Shown: positions 17,756 to 27,741, counted from the stretch's first letter. The stretch is 64,000 bases of DNA from Colwellia sp. RSH04 (GCF_003545765.1 NZ_QXIO01000002.1:415705-479704); one strand, 5' to 3'. The notes: generated by a model from the sequence alone, not told the origin. Translations and numbers: made by a program.

Positions 17756-18649
17756 CTAAATGCGCTCAATATCTTTTGTGCCAAACAAGCCATAAGGCTT
17801 GAACCATAGAATAATCAACAGCACATAAAATGGTGCTATATCGTACATATTGCCAATGTGTAGATATTGGCTATCGATGAACTCGGCTAAATTTTCTAAT
17901 ACCCCGATGGTAATACCTCCAACAATGGCGCCAACAATTGAATCAAGACCACCTAAAATAACCGCAGGGAATACTTTAATACCCATAATTGACAAAGAAT
18001 CGGAAACACCATTAACCATGCCGATAACCACGCCAGCGGTAGCAGAAACTGTCGCGGCAATACCCCAGCTCATGGCAAAAACTTGTTTAACAGATATCCC
18101 CAAACTTTGCGCCACTTGTTGATCAAACGCTGTCGCTCGCATGGCCAAACCATGTTTTGAATGTTTAAAGAATAAATAGAACGCCACCATTATGATTAAG
18201 GCGATAACCGTACTCATCAAATAGGCCATTTCGATATTTAATCCAAAAATATTTATAGATTGAGTATCAAATACTTGCGGATAACTTTGTGGTGATACAC
18301 CAAAAATCCATTTCATTAACGCTTGAAAGAAAATAGACAAACCAATGGTGACCATAATCACTGAAATAATCGGCTCACCAATCATAGGTCTAAGGACTAT
18401 CATTTGCAGAAGAACACCAAAGGCAGCCATAAAACACAGTGATAAAATAAAGCCTAAGAAAAATGGTAGCTCTAAATAAATTAGCGAAGCCCAACAAACC
18501 CAAGCACCAATCAATAAAAACTCACCTTGAGCAAAATTAACAATTTGCGTTGATTTATAAACCAACACAAAGCACATACCAATCACACCATAAAGCAAGC
18601 CAACAATTAGACCGTTTACAATGAGCTGGATTAATAATTCAAAGTTCAT
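17756..18649 (-). CDS. LIV-type ABC transporter permease (LivH-like)
   Basis: A 297-residue permease with about eight membrane spans and LivH landmarks: LIVNGLIVGLLYGVIG at the N-terminus, STQIVNFAQGEFLLIGAW, MRATAFDQQVAQSLGIS in the cytoplasmic coupling loop, and VFPAVILGGLDSIVGAIVGG. Its ATG overlaps the stop of the upstream acyl-CoA synthetase gene by four bases (ATGA), which shows that enzyme and transporter are made from one transcript. Confidence 0.94.
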   Translation of the reverse strand: MNFELLIQLIVNGLIVGLLYGVIGMCFVLVYKSTQIVNFAQGEFLLIGAWVCWASLIYLELPFFLGFILSLCFMAAFGVLLQMIVLRPMIGEPIISVIMVTIGLSIFFQALMKWIFGVSPQSYPQVFDTQSINIFGLNIEMAYLMSTVIALIIMVAFYLFFKHSKHGLAMRATAFDQQVAQSLGISVKQVFAMSWGIAATVSATAGVVIGMVNGVSDSLSIMGIKVFPAVILGGLDSIVGAIVGGITIGVLENLAEFIDSQYLHIGNMYDIAPFYVLLIILWFKPYGLFGTKDIERI

Positions 18650-20637
18650 GATGCTCTCCTTTGTTCTGAATCGCTTGAGGTAGCCTTGTTTATTGCGTGA
18701 CTGTCAATCAAGGTAGCAATATTAAGCTGTGTTTGAATGCGTGAGTTACTGCCATCTTGGAAAGTAATAACGGTATCTATATCTACCGCTTCTTGCCCAT
18801 CATAAATGGCTTCAATAATGTCACCGTATTTATCAGCAATAACGGTTCTTCTTACTTTACGAGTACGCGTTAATTCACCGTCATCAGCATCAAGTTCTTT
18901 ATACAATAAGGTGAATTTATTAATTTTTTGTGCATCAGGCAGCGTATCATTAACCTTTTGAATTTCTTCAGTAAGCTTTTGGTAAACTTCAGGTAATGTT
19001 GATAGATTAGTGTAATTCGTAAATGAATAACCCTGTTGCTCTGCCCACTTAGCTACAATAGAAAAACGAATACAAACAATTGCACTAAGATAGGGTTTGT
19101 CTTTACCTAAAATTACGGCTTCACCAATGAAAGATGAAAACTTCAGCTTGTTCTCAATATATTGTGGCGAGTACTGAACGCCAAAACTGGTTTTAGCTAA
19201 ATCTTTAATACGATCAATAATGACTAAATGGCCAGAAGGCTTAAAGTAACCGGCATCACCAGTATGCATCCAACCGTCAATCACATCTTCGTCATAGGCT
19301 TTTTGGTTATCTAAATAGCCGGTAAACATACCAACCGTTTTAGCAATCACTTCACCAACACCTTCTTTATCAGTGTTGATTACTTTCACTTGTGCCGTAT
19401 CAAAAGCGACACCAACACTGTCATAATCAACATCATCAGCTTGATGAACGGTATAAGCACCACATAATTCTGTTTGGCCATATAGCTGTCGAAGAGGCAC
19501 GCCAATCGTTTGAAAAAACCTAAAGGTATCAGGGCCCATGGCTGCACCACCCGTTGCCGCAGATTTTAAGAAGCTAAAGCCTAATCTATCTTTTAATGCG
19601 TTCATTAATAACAAGTCAGCTAACCAAGAACGTTGTCCTTGAGCTTGTTTTTTCTCAGCTAAATCATATGCAAAATTAAACAGCTTTTGTTTTAATGGCG
19701 TTGAATCCATCATCCGTGCTTTCACATCAGCCAAAATACCTTCCCACACCCGTGGTGCCAGTAAAACAAAGCTTGGGCCAATTTCACGTAAATCAGCCAT
19801 TAAGGTTTCTTGCTCTTCAACAAAATTAACAATTTGACGTGCAATTAACGCTTGGCCTACGGCGTAAACTTGCTCCATAATCCAAGGTAAAGGCAGTACA
19901 GAAACATAGTTATCACCGGGTTGACGCGGATCGGCTCTAAGATAAGAACTGCAATGTTTAACAAAGTTTCCACCCGATAAAAACGCAATTTTAGGCTTTG
20001 ATGTTGTGCCAGAGGTAGTACAGTAAATTGCAGTTTCTTCTGGAGAGGTTGAGTCAACATAATGATTATAAAGTTCAGGTGATGACTCATCGATAGCCCG
20101 ACCTTGTTCATACAGTTCTTCAATACTAACAAGGCGTTTATCATTATATTTACGCATACCGCGAGGATCACAATACACAATAATTTTAACATCAGGTATT
20201 TCATCACCTAATTCTAAAAGTTTGTCACACTGTTCTTCATCTTCAGCAATAACAACGGTGGCATTGCTTTTATTTAATAAATAAACCACTTCTTCATGCA
20301 AAGAATCTTGAAAAATGCCAATTGAATAGCAACGCATAGCATGAGCAGCAAGTTCACCCCAAACCCATTCTGGCCGGTTGTCACCAAGTAAGGCAATTGC
20401 ATCACCAGCCGTTATACCTTGCTTTACTAACGCTAATGACAACCACTTAACGCGATTTTGGTAATCTTGGAAAGTAAACTCATTCCATATACCAAACTCT
20501 TTCTCACGCATGGCAATATCATTGGGCCAATGGGTTGCGTTATGACGTAATATTTTTGGAAAGGTATCTAACTCACCCATTTCAAAATCTTTCACCAGCT
20601 CATTGCTCATTGGCAATGTTTGATTAGCACCAGACAT
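18646..20637 (-). CDS. Long-chain acyl-CoA synthetase-like AMP-binding protein
   Basis: A 663-residue adenylate-forming enzyme of the FadD/VLACS type. The P-loop-like motif is IYCTTSGTTSKPKIAF; LYGQTELCGAYTVHQ follows, then MHTGDAGYFKPSGHLVIIDR and the lysine-rich hinge KDLAKTSFGVQYSPQYIENKL. It would convert an imported carboxylic acid to its CoA thioester. Its ATG overlaps the LivG-type stop (TAATG) and its stop overlaps the LivH-type start, so it is embedded in the transporter operon. That embedding is the main argument that the transporter carries a carboxylate. Chain-length preference cannot be read. Confidence 0.93.
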   Translation of the reverse strand: MSGANQTLPMSNELVKDFEMGELDTFPKILRHNATHWPNDIAMREKEFGIWNEFTFQDYQNRVKWLSLALVKQGITAGDAIALLGDNRPEWVWGELAAHAMRCYSIGIFQDSLHEEVVYLLNKSNATVVIAEDEEQCDKLLELGDEIPDVKIIVYCDPRGMRKYNDKRLVSIEELYEQGRAIDESSPELYNHYVDSTSPEETAIYCTTSGTTSKPKIAFLSGGNFVKHCSSYLRADPRQPGDNYVSVLPLPWIMEQVYAVGQALIARQIVNFVEEQETLMADLREIGPSFVLLAPRVWEGILADVKARMMDSTPLKQKLFNFAYDLAEKKQAQGQRSWLADLLLMNALKDRLGFSFLKSAATGGAAMGPDTFRFFQTIGVPLRQLYGQTELCGAYTVHQADDVDYDSVGVAFDTAQVKVINTDKEGVGEVIAKTVGMFTGYLDNQKAYDEDVIDGWMHTGDAGYFKPSGHLVIIDRIKDLAKTSFGVQYSPQYIENKLKFSSFIGEAVILGKDKPYLSAIVCIRFSIVAKWAEQQGYSFTNYTNLSTLPEVYQKLTEEIQKVNDTLPDAQKINKFTLLYKELDADDGELTRTRKVRRTVIADKYGDIIEAIYDGQEAVDIDTVITFQDGSNSRIQTQLNIATLIDSHAINKATSSDSEQRRAS

Positions 20638-21440
20638 TATCCAGCCTCCTGTAATGCATCAGTGTCTTCATCTTCAATACCCAAATAAGCACGCTTAACA
20701 TGTGGGTCTGTCATGACTTCATCAGGTAAGCCTGAAATCAGCTTTTTACCAAAATCCAATACCATGACTTGATGAGAAATATCCATCACCACGCCCATAT
20801 CATGTTCAATCATGACCACGGTAATACCAAACTCTTCATTTAAATCGAGGATGTAACGTGCCATGTCTTCTTTTTCTTCTAAATTCATACCTGCCATGGG
20901 TTCATCAAGTAAAATTAAGTCAGGCTTTAATGCCATGGCTCTAGCTAGCTCAACGCGCTTTCTTAAGCCATAAGAAAGCGTACCGGCAACTGATTTACGA
21001 ATATGTGAAATTTCTAGAAAGTCGATGACTTCCTCAACATAACGTCGATGAGCAAGCTCTTCTTTTTGTGCCTTTGAAGCCCAATATAAAGGACCTGTAA
21101 TCCAGTTGTTTTTTAATAGATGGTGTCTACCCACCATAATGTTATCGAGTACAGTCATATGACCAAACAAGGCCAAGTTTTGAAAAGTTCTCCCCATGCC
21201 TAAATCTGCTCTATCATTTGGTCTGAGCTTAGTCACATCTTGTTTGTTAAAGATAATGTTGCCTGAGTTAGGGCGATAACGACCTGAAATACAGTTAAGC
21301 ATGGAGGTTTTACCCGCGCCATTGGGGCCTATAATTGAAAAAACTGAGCCGCGCTCCACACAAAAGCTAACATCGGTCAAGGCCTTAACGCCGCCAAATG
21401 CTAGTGAAATGTTCTCAACTTTGAGTATTGATTCAGCCAT
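20637..21440 (-). CDS. LIV-type ABC transporter ATP-binding protein (LivG-like)
   Basis: The second ATPase of the importer, 267 residues: Walker A IIGPNGAGKTSMLN, signature LSYGLRKRVELARAMA, Walker B LILLDEPMAGMN, switch VVMIEHDMGVVMD, and a LivG-type C-terminal tail KRAYLGIEDED. I chose the start MAESILKVENISL because AGGAG lies seven bases upstream of that ATG; the Met two codons earlier would be only one base away from it. It is the first transporter gene of the operon and lies 108 bases after the porin gene, with a strong hairpin in the gap. Confidence 0.94.
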   Translation of the reverse strand: MAESILKVENISLAFGGVKALTDVSFCVERGSVFSIIGPNGAGKTSMLNCISGRYRPNSGNIIFNKQDVTKLRPNDRADLGMGRTFQNLALFGHMTVLDNIMVGRHHLLKNNWITGPLYWASKAQKEELAHRRYVEEVIDFLEISHIRKSVAGTLSYGLRKRVELARAMALKPDLILLDEPMAGMNLEEKEDMARYILDLNEEFGITVVMIEHDMGVVMDISHQVMVLDFGKKLISGLPDEVMTDPHVKRAYLGIEDEDTDALQEAG

Positions 21441-21487
21441 ATTCATACTCCTAACGTGATGAAAATTGATAATGAAATTTGAAAAAT

Positions 21488-21508
21488 GGAGGGGAGAAAC
21501 TCCCCTCC
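21488..21508. terminator. Strong GC hairpin between porin and LivG-type genes
   Basis: GGAGGGGAG and CTCCCCTCC form a 9-bp perfect, GC-rich stem with an AAA loop. It lies after the porin stop and 48 bases before the LivG-type start on the minus strand. It lacks a T tract, so it may protect the porin mRNA 3' end or partly stop transcription, giving more porin than transporter. Confidence 0.7.
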
Positions 21509-21548
21509 TAAAAGCGCAACCCAAATGGGAAAGGTTGCAACGACAAGC

Positions 21549-22589
21549 TTAAAGGACGTATTTAAGTGAAAGCTGTGCGTAATTTGAATCAACATTTTGA
21601 TCTGCCATTTCAAAATTACCGACTTCAACACCTACAGCGAGCTGCTTAGTTAAGTTTTGAAATAAGTTAACACTCCACTGACTTCTATCAGCACCAGATT
21701 CATCCGCCTCTGCGCGACCATACAATACGGTAGAGCGCAGTGTATCTGTCCAGTAATGACGATAAGCCGCAAGGTAAGCCGTTAAGTCTTCAACTTTTTC
21801 ACCGACAAGATCTTTAGTAAAGGCAACACCAACGTAACGACCTAACTCACCTTGGTGTAGTTGAAATCTAAAATCATCTTTGCCGAATGTTGTGATTCGT
21901 CCCGCAATTGAAGCACCAATAGCCGTTTCTGAATTACCTAAATTGGTGTTTAATTGGCGGCCTAAAGCAGAAAACGATACGCTACCCCAGTCACCTTTTA
22001 AGTTATAACGCGCAACTACATCAGGCATGCTGTCATTCGCGGTATCGCCACCCCAAGATTCAGGGTTTTCTAGTGATACTTGAAAGTTACCCATGGTATA
22101 ACGGACTTGCCCTTGACGAATAAACACTAAGCCAACCGTTGCCCCGGCAAAATCTGCTGACTCAGGAATAGCACTGGTATTCATAAACGTTGACCATGTT
22201 TGACCTGCTAAGACATCTTTATACTTAATGAAGGCATGGCGAAGTCTAGGGTGTACAGAGTTAGAAATGATTTCATTACCACCACCGCCCCAAAAGTCCA
22301 TTTCAATAAAGCCAGTTACATCGCCATGTACATATTTAGTATTAAAGCGCGTTTCATTAGCAAACAACCTAAATTGAGATGCACTCTTTTCTAACGGTGT
22401 GCCTGAGCCAATCCAAAAATCACGATACCCTACATCACCATCAACATAGCGCGCATCAACTTTGATATAGCCACCAAAAGAAATCTTATCTTCATCAGAA
22501 AGTTTAATTTCATAACCTGCATTCGCTGAGCCTGCTGCAATAAATAGCGAAGAGGCTAGTAATAGTTTTTTATACTTAGATGTGATCAT
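21549..22589 (-). CDS. DcaP-like outer-membrane porin
   Basis: The 346-residue protein has a signal peptide (KKLLLASSLFIAAGSANA) and then a beta-barrel pattern of alternating residues ending in the aromatic-type terminal strand NYAQLSLKYVL. Segments such as ISFGGYIKVDARYVDGD, FRLFANETRFNTKY and DFWGGGGNEII fit the DcaP family, whose characterised members conduct dicarboxylates and other anionic compounds. It is the first gene of the minus-strand locus and faces the histidine kinase gene across 330 bases. It likely provides outer-membrane entry for the substrate of the LIV-type importer. Confidence 0.87.
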   Translation of the reverse strand: MITSKYKKLLLASSLFIAAGSANAGYEIKLSDEDKISFGGYIKVDARYVDGDVGYRDFWIGSGTPLEKSASQFRLFANETRFNTKYVHGDVTGFIEMDFWGGGGNEIISNSVHPRLRHAFIKYKDVLAGQTWSTFMNTSAIPESADFAGATVGLVFIRQGQVRYTMGNFQVSLENPESWGGDTANDSMPDVVARYNLKGDWGSVSFSALGRQLNTNLGNSETAIGASIAGRITTFGKDDFRFQLHQGELGRYVGVAFTKDLVGEKVEDLTAYLAAYRHYWTDTLRSTVLYGRAEADESGADRSQWSVNLFQNLTKQLAVGVEVGNFEMADQNVDSNYAQLSLKYVL

Positions 22590-22919
22590 TGCTTTATTCC
22601 CATAGTTAATAATTTCTATTTATATTTTTCTGCTTTAACTTTTTTGTTTACTGCGATGACATGCTTACTTTAAAAAACATCAAGGACTATTAAGCTAAAA
22701 AGCCAATGTGCTTTATTCAGTGTTACTACGATGCTGAGAAACATCTTAAATAAGTATGAAAAAGCCACAATCGGCAATAAGACTTAGTCCCTAACACCTA
22801 GCCCAAAAGAACGAGCACCAAAGGACTAGTACTTAAGTATTAGAAAATGAAAAACTATCCGCTAAGTAGTTGTGATAAATTAATAATTAGAAATGAAGTG
22901 CAACTGGCTAAAATAAAGT
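22590..22919. promoter_or_regulatory. Divergent control region between the porin gene and the histidine kinase gene
   Basis: These 330 bases contain no ORF. They must hold promoters for both the porin/transporter operon and the kinase gene. I see an imperfect inverted pair, CTTAGTCC (about 22783) and GGACTAGTACTTAAG (about 22822), that could bind a regulator, but no recognised operator. Confidence 0.45.
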
Positions 22920-25900
22920 ATGTTTTCGAATTGGTTATTAATAAGCGTCAGTTTTGGTTATATCAGCTTACTTTTTATTATTGCCTATTTAGGTGGTAAA
23001 TATCGTCATAAATTAAGTGCTTATCAACACCGTATTATTTATGCGCTTTCTCTAGGAGTTTACTGTACTTCATGGGGGTTTTTAGGCACAACAGCTCAGG
23101 CAGCTAATAACTCTTTTAGTTATATACCTGTGTACATAGCACCGATACTGCTCTTTGTTTTTGCTTGGCCGTTTATACAGCGAGTCATTAAAACCAGTTT
23201 AACGCTAAAAATAACCTCTATCGCAGATCTACTTTCTTCTCGTTTTGGCAAGTCACAACATTTAGCGATACTAATTACCCTTGTGGCTTTAATTGGCACC
23301 ATGCCCTATATCGCTTTACAATTAAAAGCGATTGTCTATTCTTTTAAAATATTACAAGAAACTCAAGTTATGCCCGTATGGCAGCTTGGCTTAATTGTCA
23401 GTATTCTCTTGGCAGTTTTTACCATAATATTTGGCATTAGAACCATAGATGTCACAGAAAGACATCCCGGTGTTATGATAGCCATAGCCTTTGAATCATT
23501 AGTTAAGCTTATTGCTTTTATGCTAGTAGGCTTGTTTGTTTGCTTTATTATTTATGACTCGCCGATGGAGATCTGGCATCAAGCTAAAGATCAAATCAAT
23601 ATAAAACAACAGTTTGAGTTGCCCAATATTGTAGGCCTTTTGGGTATGCTTATTATTGTTATGTCAGCTTTTCTTTGTTTACCCAGACAATTCCAAGTAA
23701 TGTTTGTTGAAATTAAAGAACAAAGAACCTCTCAAGTTGCGCGCTGGTTATTTCCATTGTATGTCCTTATTTTTGCTTTTTTTGCTGCTCCTCTGGGACT
23801 AGCAGGTAATTTAAATTACGGAAACTCATTATCTGCCGATGCCTATGTACTATTTTTACCAGCTTTAAATGGTGAAATGTGGCTTTCTTTGTTTGCCTTT
23901 TTAGGTGCGGTATCTGCAGCAAGCTCTATGGTTATCGTTTCAACAATAGCCTTGAGCACCATGTTAAGTAACGAAATTGTTTTTCCGTTAATGTTTAAGT
24001 ACTCGAGACAGCAAGATCATGATTTTAATCATTTTCAAGCCCAGCTGCTGTTTATTAGAAAAGGCTTAGTGTTATTAGTCGTTTTTCTCAGTTATGGCAT
24101 GTTACTTCTGTCACCTCCTGATACGTTATCATCGTTAGGTGAAGTTGCCTTTGGTGCAATAGCTCAAATAGGTCCTGCATTGTTAGCGAGCTTTTTTTGG
24201 CGACAAGCCACATTATACGGTGTGATATCGGGTATCAGTGCTGGTTTTATTATTTGGACGTATTTAAATTTATTTCCTCAACTTGGGCTTTATCCGCATC
24301 CTTTTGTTGAGTCTGACGTACCTGCAACCACTGTAGTTACCTTAATCGGACTAGGAGTGAATATATTAATGCTTTGGTTAGTTTCACTATTTACCCAACA
24401 AAGTATTCGTGAACAAATGCAAAGTAAGCATTTTTATAAAGCAAGAAAGAAAATGCAATGGAGTTTACCGATACAGCCTAAAGTTGATTTACACGAGTTA
24501 GAGTTTTTATTAAATCGCTTCATTGGTGCAGATAAAACTAATGATTGCTTAAAGCAGTTTTATAAACAACATCATAATCAATCAAACCGTTACTCAAAGA
24601 ACAAAGATTTTAACGAAGCACTTATTCTGCATGCCGAAGATACTCTTGCCAGTGTCATTGGCTCAGCTTCAGCTAAACTGGTTATCTCATTTGCCATGAG
24701 TGGTCGAGAAATTGCCTTTGATCAAGTGGCAAAAATAGTTGAAGACAATTCAAACCAACAGCTTGAGTTTAGCCGTAGTGTCTTACAAAGTGCTATCGAA
24801 AATGCCAGTGAAGGCATTTCGGTTATCGATAGCGAACTTAACTTGGTAGCGTGGAATAAACAATACTTAACTATTTTTAATTACCCTGATAACTTTATCT
24901 ACATTGGCTGTCCCATTAGTCAATTAATTCGCTTTAATTTATCACAGCAAGAGTCTCTCAATACCGATATTGATCAGCAAGTTGCTAAGCGAATTCAATA
25001 CATTAAAGATGGCTCACGACATAGCTCTGAGAGACGATTGAAAAACGGGAGAACGATTAATATAGAAGGTAATCCTATTCCTGGCGGTGGCTTTGTCATG
25101 ATTTTTTCAGATATCACATCATACAAGCAAACAGAGCAACATTTAAAAGATGAGAACATTGACTTAGAATCGCGAGTTGAAGCAAGAACCAGTCAATTAG
25201 AGCAAGCCAATAAAGAGCTTGAAAAAGCCAACCAAGAGCTGGCTTTAGCGCAATTAAAAGCAGAACAAGCTCATCTCAAGAAAAGCCAATACCTAAAAGC
25301 CTGTAGTCATGATTTATTACAACCGCTTTCTGCTGCAAGACTTTTTTCATCAGCGTTAACATTAAACCCGAAAATATCTATTGAAGAAAAGCAACATGTT
25401 AAGCAAATAGAAACCTCTTTAGATATAGCAAATAGTTTATTATTAGACCTTAATGAAGTCGCTCGCATTGAGAGCGGTAATATTACTCCGACAATAGAAG
25501 CCGTTTCAGTAGAACAATTATTCTCAATGTTAAATACCGAATTCAGTGCCTTAACAGAAGAGTATCATATTGATTTTCATTTAAAATCGAGCCAATTGTT
25601 TATCCAAAGCGATACCAACTTACTGCTTAGGATCATTCAAAATTTTTTATCGAATGCTTTTCGTTATGCCCATCAAGGAAAAGTACTACTCGGTTGTCGA
25701 CGTCAAGGTCATTATTTATCTATTCAAGTACTTGATAATGGCCCAGGTATTCCAGAAGATAAACAGAAACAAGTTTTTGAACAATTTACACAATTACAAA
25801 CCAACAACTCTATTGGTCATAAAGGTTTAGGCTTGGGTTTAAATATTGCGCAGAGCTTAGCTAGCTTGCTCAATCATAAAATAAACTTAGTATCTAAACC

Positions 25901-26423
25901 CAAGCACGGCTGTTTATTCAGTGTGAATGTCCCTATATGCAAAGCCCCCATTCAAGCTAAGCAAATCAATCACTCAAGCAGAGACTCTTTACAAGGTGTT
26001 GGCGTACTTTGTATTGACAATGAATATGATATTTTAACGGGCATGTCGAAAGTCTTATCTGCGTGGCATTGTGAAGTGTTTACTGCAGAATCAGCCGAAG
26101 AAGCTATTTCGATGTACCAACGCTACGAAGATCAAATAGACATTCTATTAGTAGATTACCAATTAAGTGAAAGTATTATCAATGAGCTTGAGCAACCTCA
26201 ACAAAAAAATGGTATTGAATTAATTAAAGAGATACGAAAACTAAGTCGATACCCTTTGCCTGCGATACTGATTAGTGCAACAACCGATGAGGAAGTTGTG
26301 ATAGAAACTAAAGAAAATGATATAGGTTATTTAAGAAAGATAGTAAAACCGCTAGCACTACGCTCATTAATGAGTGCCTTGCTAACCAAAAGGTTAACTA
26401 AAAATTATTCATCTAATTTTTAA
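22920..26423 (+). CDS. Hybrid histidine kinase with N-terminal Na+/solute symporter domain, PAS and receiver
   Basis: This 1167-residue sensor has an N-terminal SSS-like domain of about 13 membrane spans (about residues 1-510; YALSLGVYCTSWGFLGTTAQAA is typical). It continues with a cytoplasmic linker, a PAS domain (about 620-740; NASEGISVIDSELNLVAWN), a coiled coil (740-785), HisKA with H797 in ACSHDLLQPLSAARLF, HATPase (LDNGPGIPEDK, GLGLGLNIAQ), and a C-terminal receiver with D1079 in LLVDYQLSE. The architecture resembles CbrA/ErcS/NahK-type kinases, where the transporter part may sense or carry a solute. Divergent from the porin/LIV operon and convergent with a LuxR-type regulator, it is the likely sensor for that locus. 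Confidence 0.92.
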   Translation: MFSNWLLISVSFGYISLLFIIAYLGGKYRHKLSAYQHRIIYALSLGVYCTSWGFLGTTAQAANNSFSYIPVYIAPILLFVFAWPFIQRVIKTSLTLKITSIADLLSSRFGKSQHLAILITLVALIGTMPYIALQLKAIVYSFKILQETQVMPVWQLGLIVSILLAVFTIIFGIRTIDVTERHPGVMIAIAFESLVKLIAFMLVGLFVCFIIYDSPMEIWHQAKDQINIKQQFELPNIVGLLGMLIIVMSAFLCLPRQFQVMFVEIKEQRTSQVARWLFPLYVLIFAFFAAPLGLAGNLNYGNSLSADAYVLFLPALNGEMWLSLFAFLGAVSAASSMVIVSTIALSTMLSNEIVFPLMFKYSRQQDHDFNHFQAQLLFIRKGLVLLVVFLSYGMLLLSPPDTLSSLGEVAFGAIAQIGPALLASFFWRQATLYGVISGISAGFIIWTYLNLFPQLGLYPHPFVESDVPATTVVTLIGLGVNILMLWLVSLFTQQSIREQMQSKHFYKARKKMQWSLPIQPKVDLHELEFLLNRFIGADKTNDCLKQFYKQHHNQSNRYSKNKDFNEALILHAEDTLASVIGSASAKLVISFAMSGREIAFDQVAKIVEDNSNQQLEFSRSVLQSAIENASEGISVIDSELNLVAWNKQYLTIFNYPDNFIYIGCPISQLIRFNLSQQESLNTDIDQQVAKRIQYIKDGSRHSSERRLKNGRTINIEGNPIPGGGFVMIFSDITSYKQTEQHLKDENIDLESRVEARTSQLEQANKELEKANQELALAQLKAEQAHLKKSQYLKACSHDLLQPLSAARLFSSALTLNPKISIEEKQHVKQIETSLDIANSLLLDLNEVARIESGNITPTIEAVSVEQLFSMLNTEFSALTEEYHIDFHLKSSQLFIQSDTNLLLRIIQNFLSNAFRYAHQGKVLLGCRRQGHYLSIQVLDNGPGIPEDKQKQVFEQFTQLQTNNSIGHKGLGLGLNIAQSLASLLNHKINLVSKPKHGCLFSVNVPICKAPIQAKQINHSSRDSLQGVGVLCIDNEYDILTGMSKVLSAWHCEVFTAESAEEAISMYQRYEDQIDILLVDYQLSESIINELEQPQQKNGIELIKEIRKLSRYPLPAILISATTDEEVVIETKENDIGYLRKIVKPLALRSLMSALLTKRLTKNYSSNF

Positions 26424-26464
26424 CAATTCAATTATTTTATGAAATGCTTTAATAACCAAAACTT

Positions 26465-27130
26465 TTAATAGCTAAAACTGGATTGATTGATTTGCAACTC
26501 ATTAAGCAAGATAACCGCTTGTGTTCTATTTTTTACGCCAAGTTTAAGAAAAATAGTACTCGCATGACTTTTAATTGTCGATTCAGATAACCCTAACTCG
26601 TAAGCTATTTGTTTATTTAACAAACCATCAGCGAACATCATCAGTATTTTATGCTGTTTCGGTGTTAATGAGGCAATTTTACTTTCTTGAGGTTCATTCC
26701 CTACTTGGGAATTATAATAGCCAGAAGGTGTCCACAACTCACCTGAAAGCACGGCTTCTATAGCTACAACCATTTCAGGTACGGCAGTTGACTTAGGAAT
26801 AAAACCGGCAGCGCCATAGCTCATTGCTTTAGAGATAGTATCAGAATCTTCAAAACCAGAAATGACAATAACGCCTAATTCAGGGTAAGTATTTCTTACA
26901 TTAATTAAGCTATTAAACCCCTGAGCTCCGGGTATATCAAGATCAAGAAGTAGTAAATCGAACGCTTGACTGTTATTTTGCGCTTGTTGATGTAAAGCAT
27001 TATCTAATTCGCTGATAGTTTGCGCTTCAAATAACACAACATCTTTAAAGTGAGAACTCAACGTAAGAGTCAACGCTTGTCTAAATAGCGGATGATCATC
27101 TGCAATTATTATTTTTAGCGCATTTGACAT
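26465..27130 (-). CDS. LuxR/NarL-type response regulator
   Basis: A 221-residue two-domain regulator. The receiver has the acidic pair in IIADDHPLFRQAL, the phospho-acceptor Asp in LLLLDLDIPGAQG and the Lys in GFIPKSTAV. The C-terminal LuxR HTH reads LTPKQHKILMMFADGLLNKQIAYELGLSESTIKSH. The ATG at 27130 puts the receiver directly at the N-terminus; an ATG eight codons upstream is possible, as neither has a strong Shine-Dalgarno. It is convergent with the hybrid kinase gene, 41 bases apart, which makes them a probable signalling pair controlling the carboxylate uptake locus. Confidence 0.9.
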   Translation of the reverse strand: MSNALKIIIADDHPLFRQALTLTLSSHFKDVVLFEAQTISELDNALHQQAQNNSQAFDLLLLDLDIPGAQGFNSLINVRNTYPELGVIVISGFEDSDTISKAMSYGAAGFIPKSTAVPEMVVAIEAVLSGELWTPSGYYNSQVGNEPQESKIASLTPKQHKILMMFADGLLNKQIAYELGLSESTIKSHASTIFLKLGVKNRTQAVILLNELQINQSSFSY

Positions 27131-27223
27131 GTAAACTAAAGCCTTTGTAAACATTCTGTAACCAATACTAAAAACTTACCATACTGGTCACAGTAAAAAT
27201 ACTAGTAGAAGAAATTAAATAAC

Positions 27224-27619
27224 TTATTTTACTACTTGGATCTCAAACTCAGGCATCGCTTGAATAACTTTCTTAACGGTACACGTATTAGCTGATGCTA
27301 AAATAGCTTTTTCATATTTCTTGGGAAAATTATTTGGCAGAGACACATTCATTAAAATCTTCTTCTTATAAGGATTCTGCTCATCTGGTGTTATAACCTC
27401 TTGAGAAAGAGTTAAACCTGTTGTGTCAATATCACGTTGCTGACAGAACTTTCTCATATAAAAAGCCGCGCACAATGGCATACTCGATAAAAAATAATCA
27501 AAAGGTTCTGGGTGTTCAGCACCACCACCAGCATCAATACTTTGATCACTAATTATTTCATGGCCTGCAAAAGTCGCTTTAAGCTGCTGCCCTGATAATA
27601 GGTTAACTTCAATTCTCAT
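27224..27619 (-). CDS. OsmC-family protein
   Basis: A 131-residue OsmC-like protein, a family of cysteine-based hydroperoxide reductases. It has the two expected cysteine regions, MPLCAAFYMRKFC and ANTCTVKKVI, plus the family segment GGGAEHPEPFDYFLSSM. The extra Cys in YMRKFC is a small variation. It stands alone, 69 bases downstream of the LuxR-type regulator start, and faces the SulA-like gene across about 198 bases. The physiological substrate (organic peroxides) is inferred from the family. Confidence 0.87.
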   Translation of the reverse strand: MRIEVNLLSGQQLKATFAGHEIISDQSIDAGGGAEHPEPFDYFLSSMPLCAAFYMRKFCQQRDIDTTGLTLSQEVITPDEQNPYKKKILMNVSLPNNFPKKYEKAILASANTCTVKKVIQAMPEFEIQVVK

Positions 27620-27741
27620 CTTACTCTCCTTAAATTAACAATCACTACATTAGCACAAGCTAATATTAAAACCAATAATCAAGAACAAACAACAAGAAAA
27701 AAATTTAAAAGTTTTCTTGAAATTCAAACAAAACCACTGTA

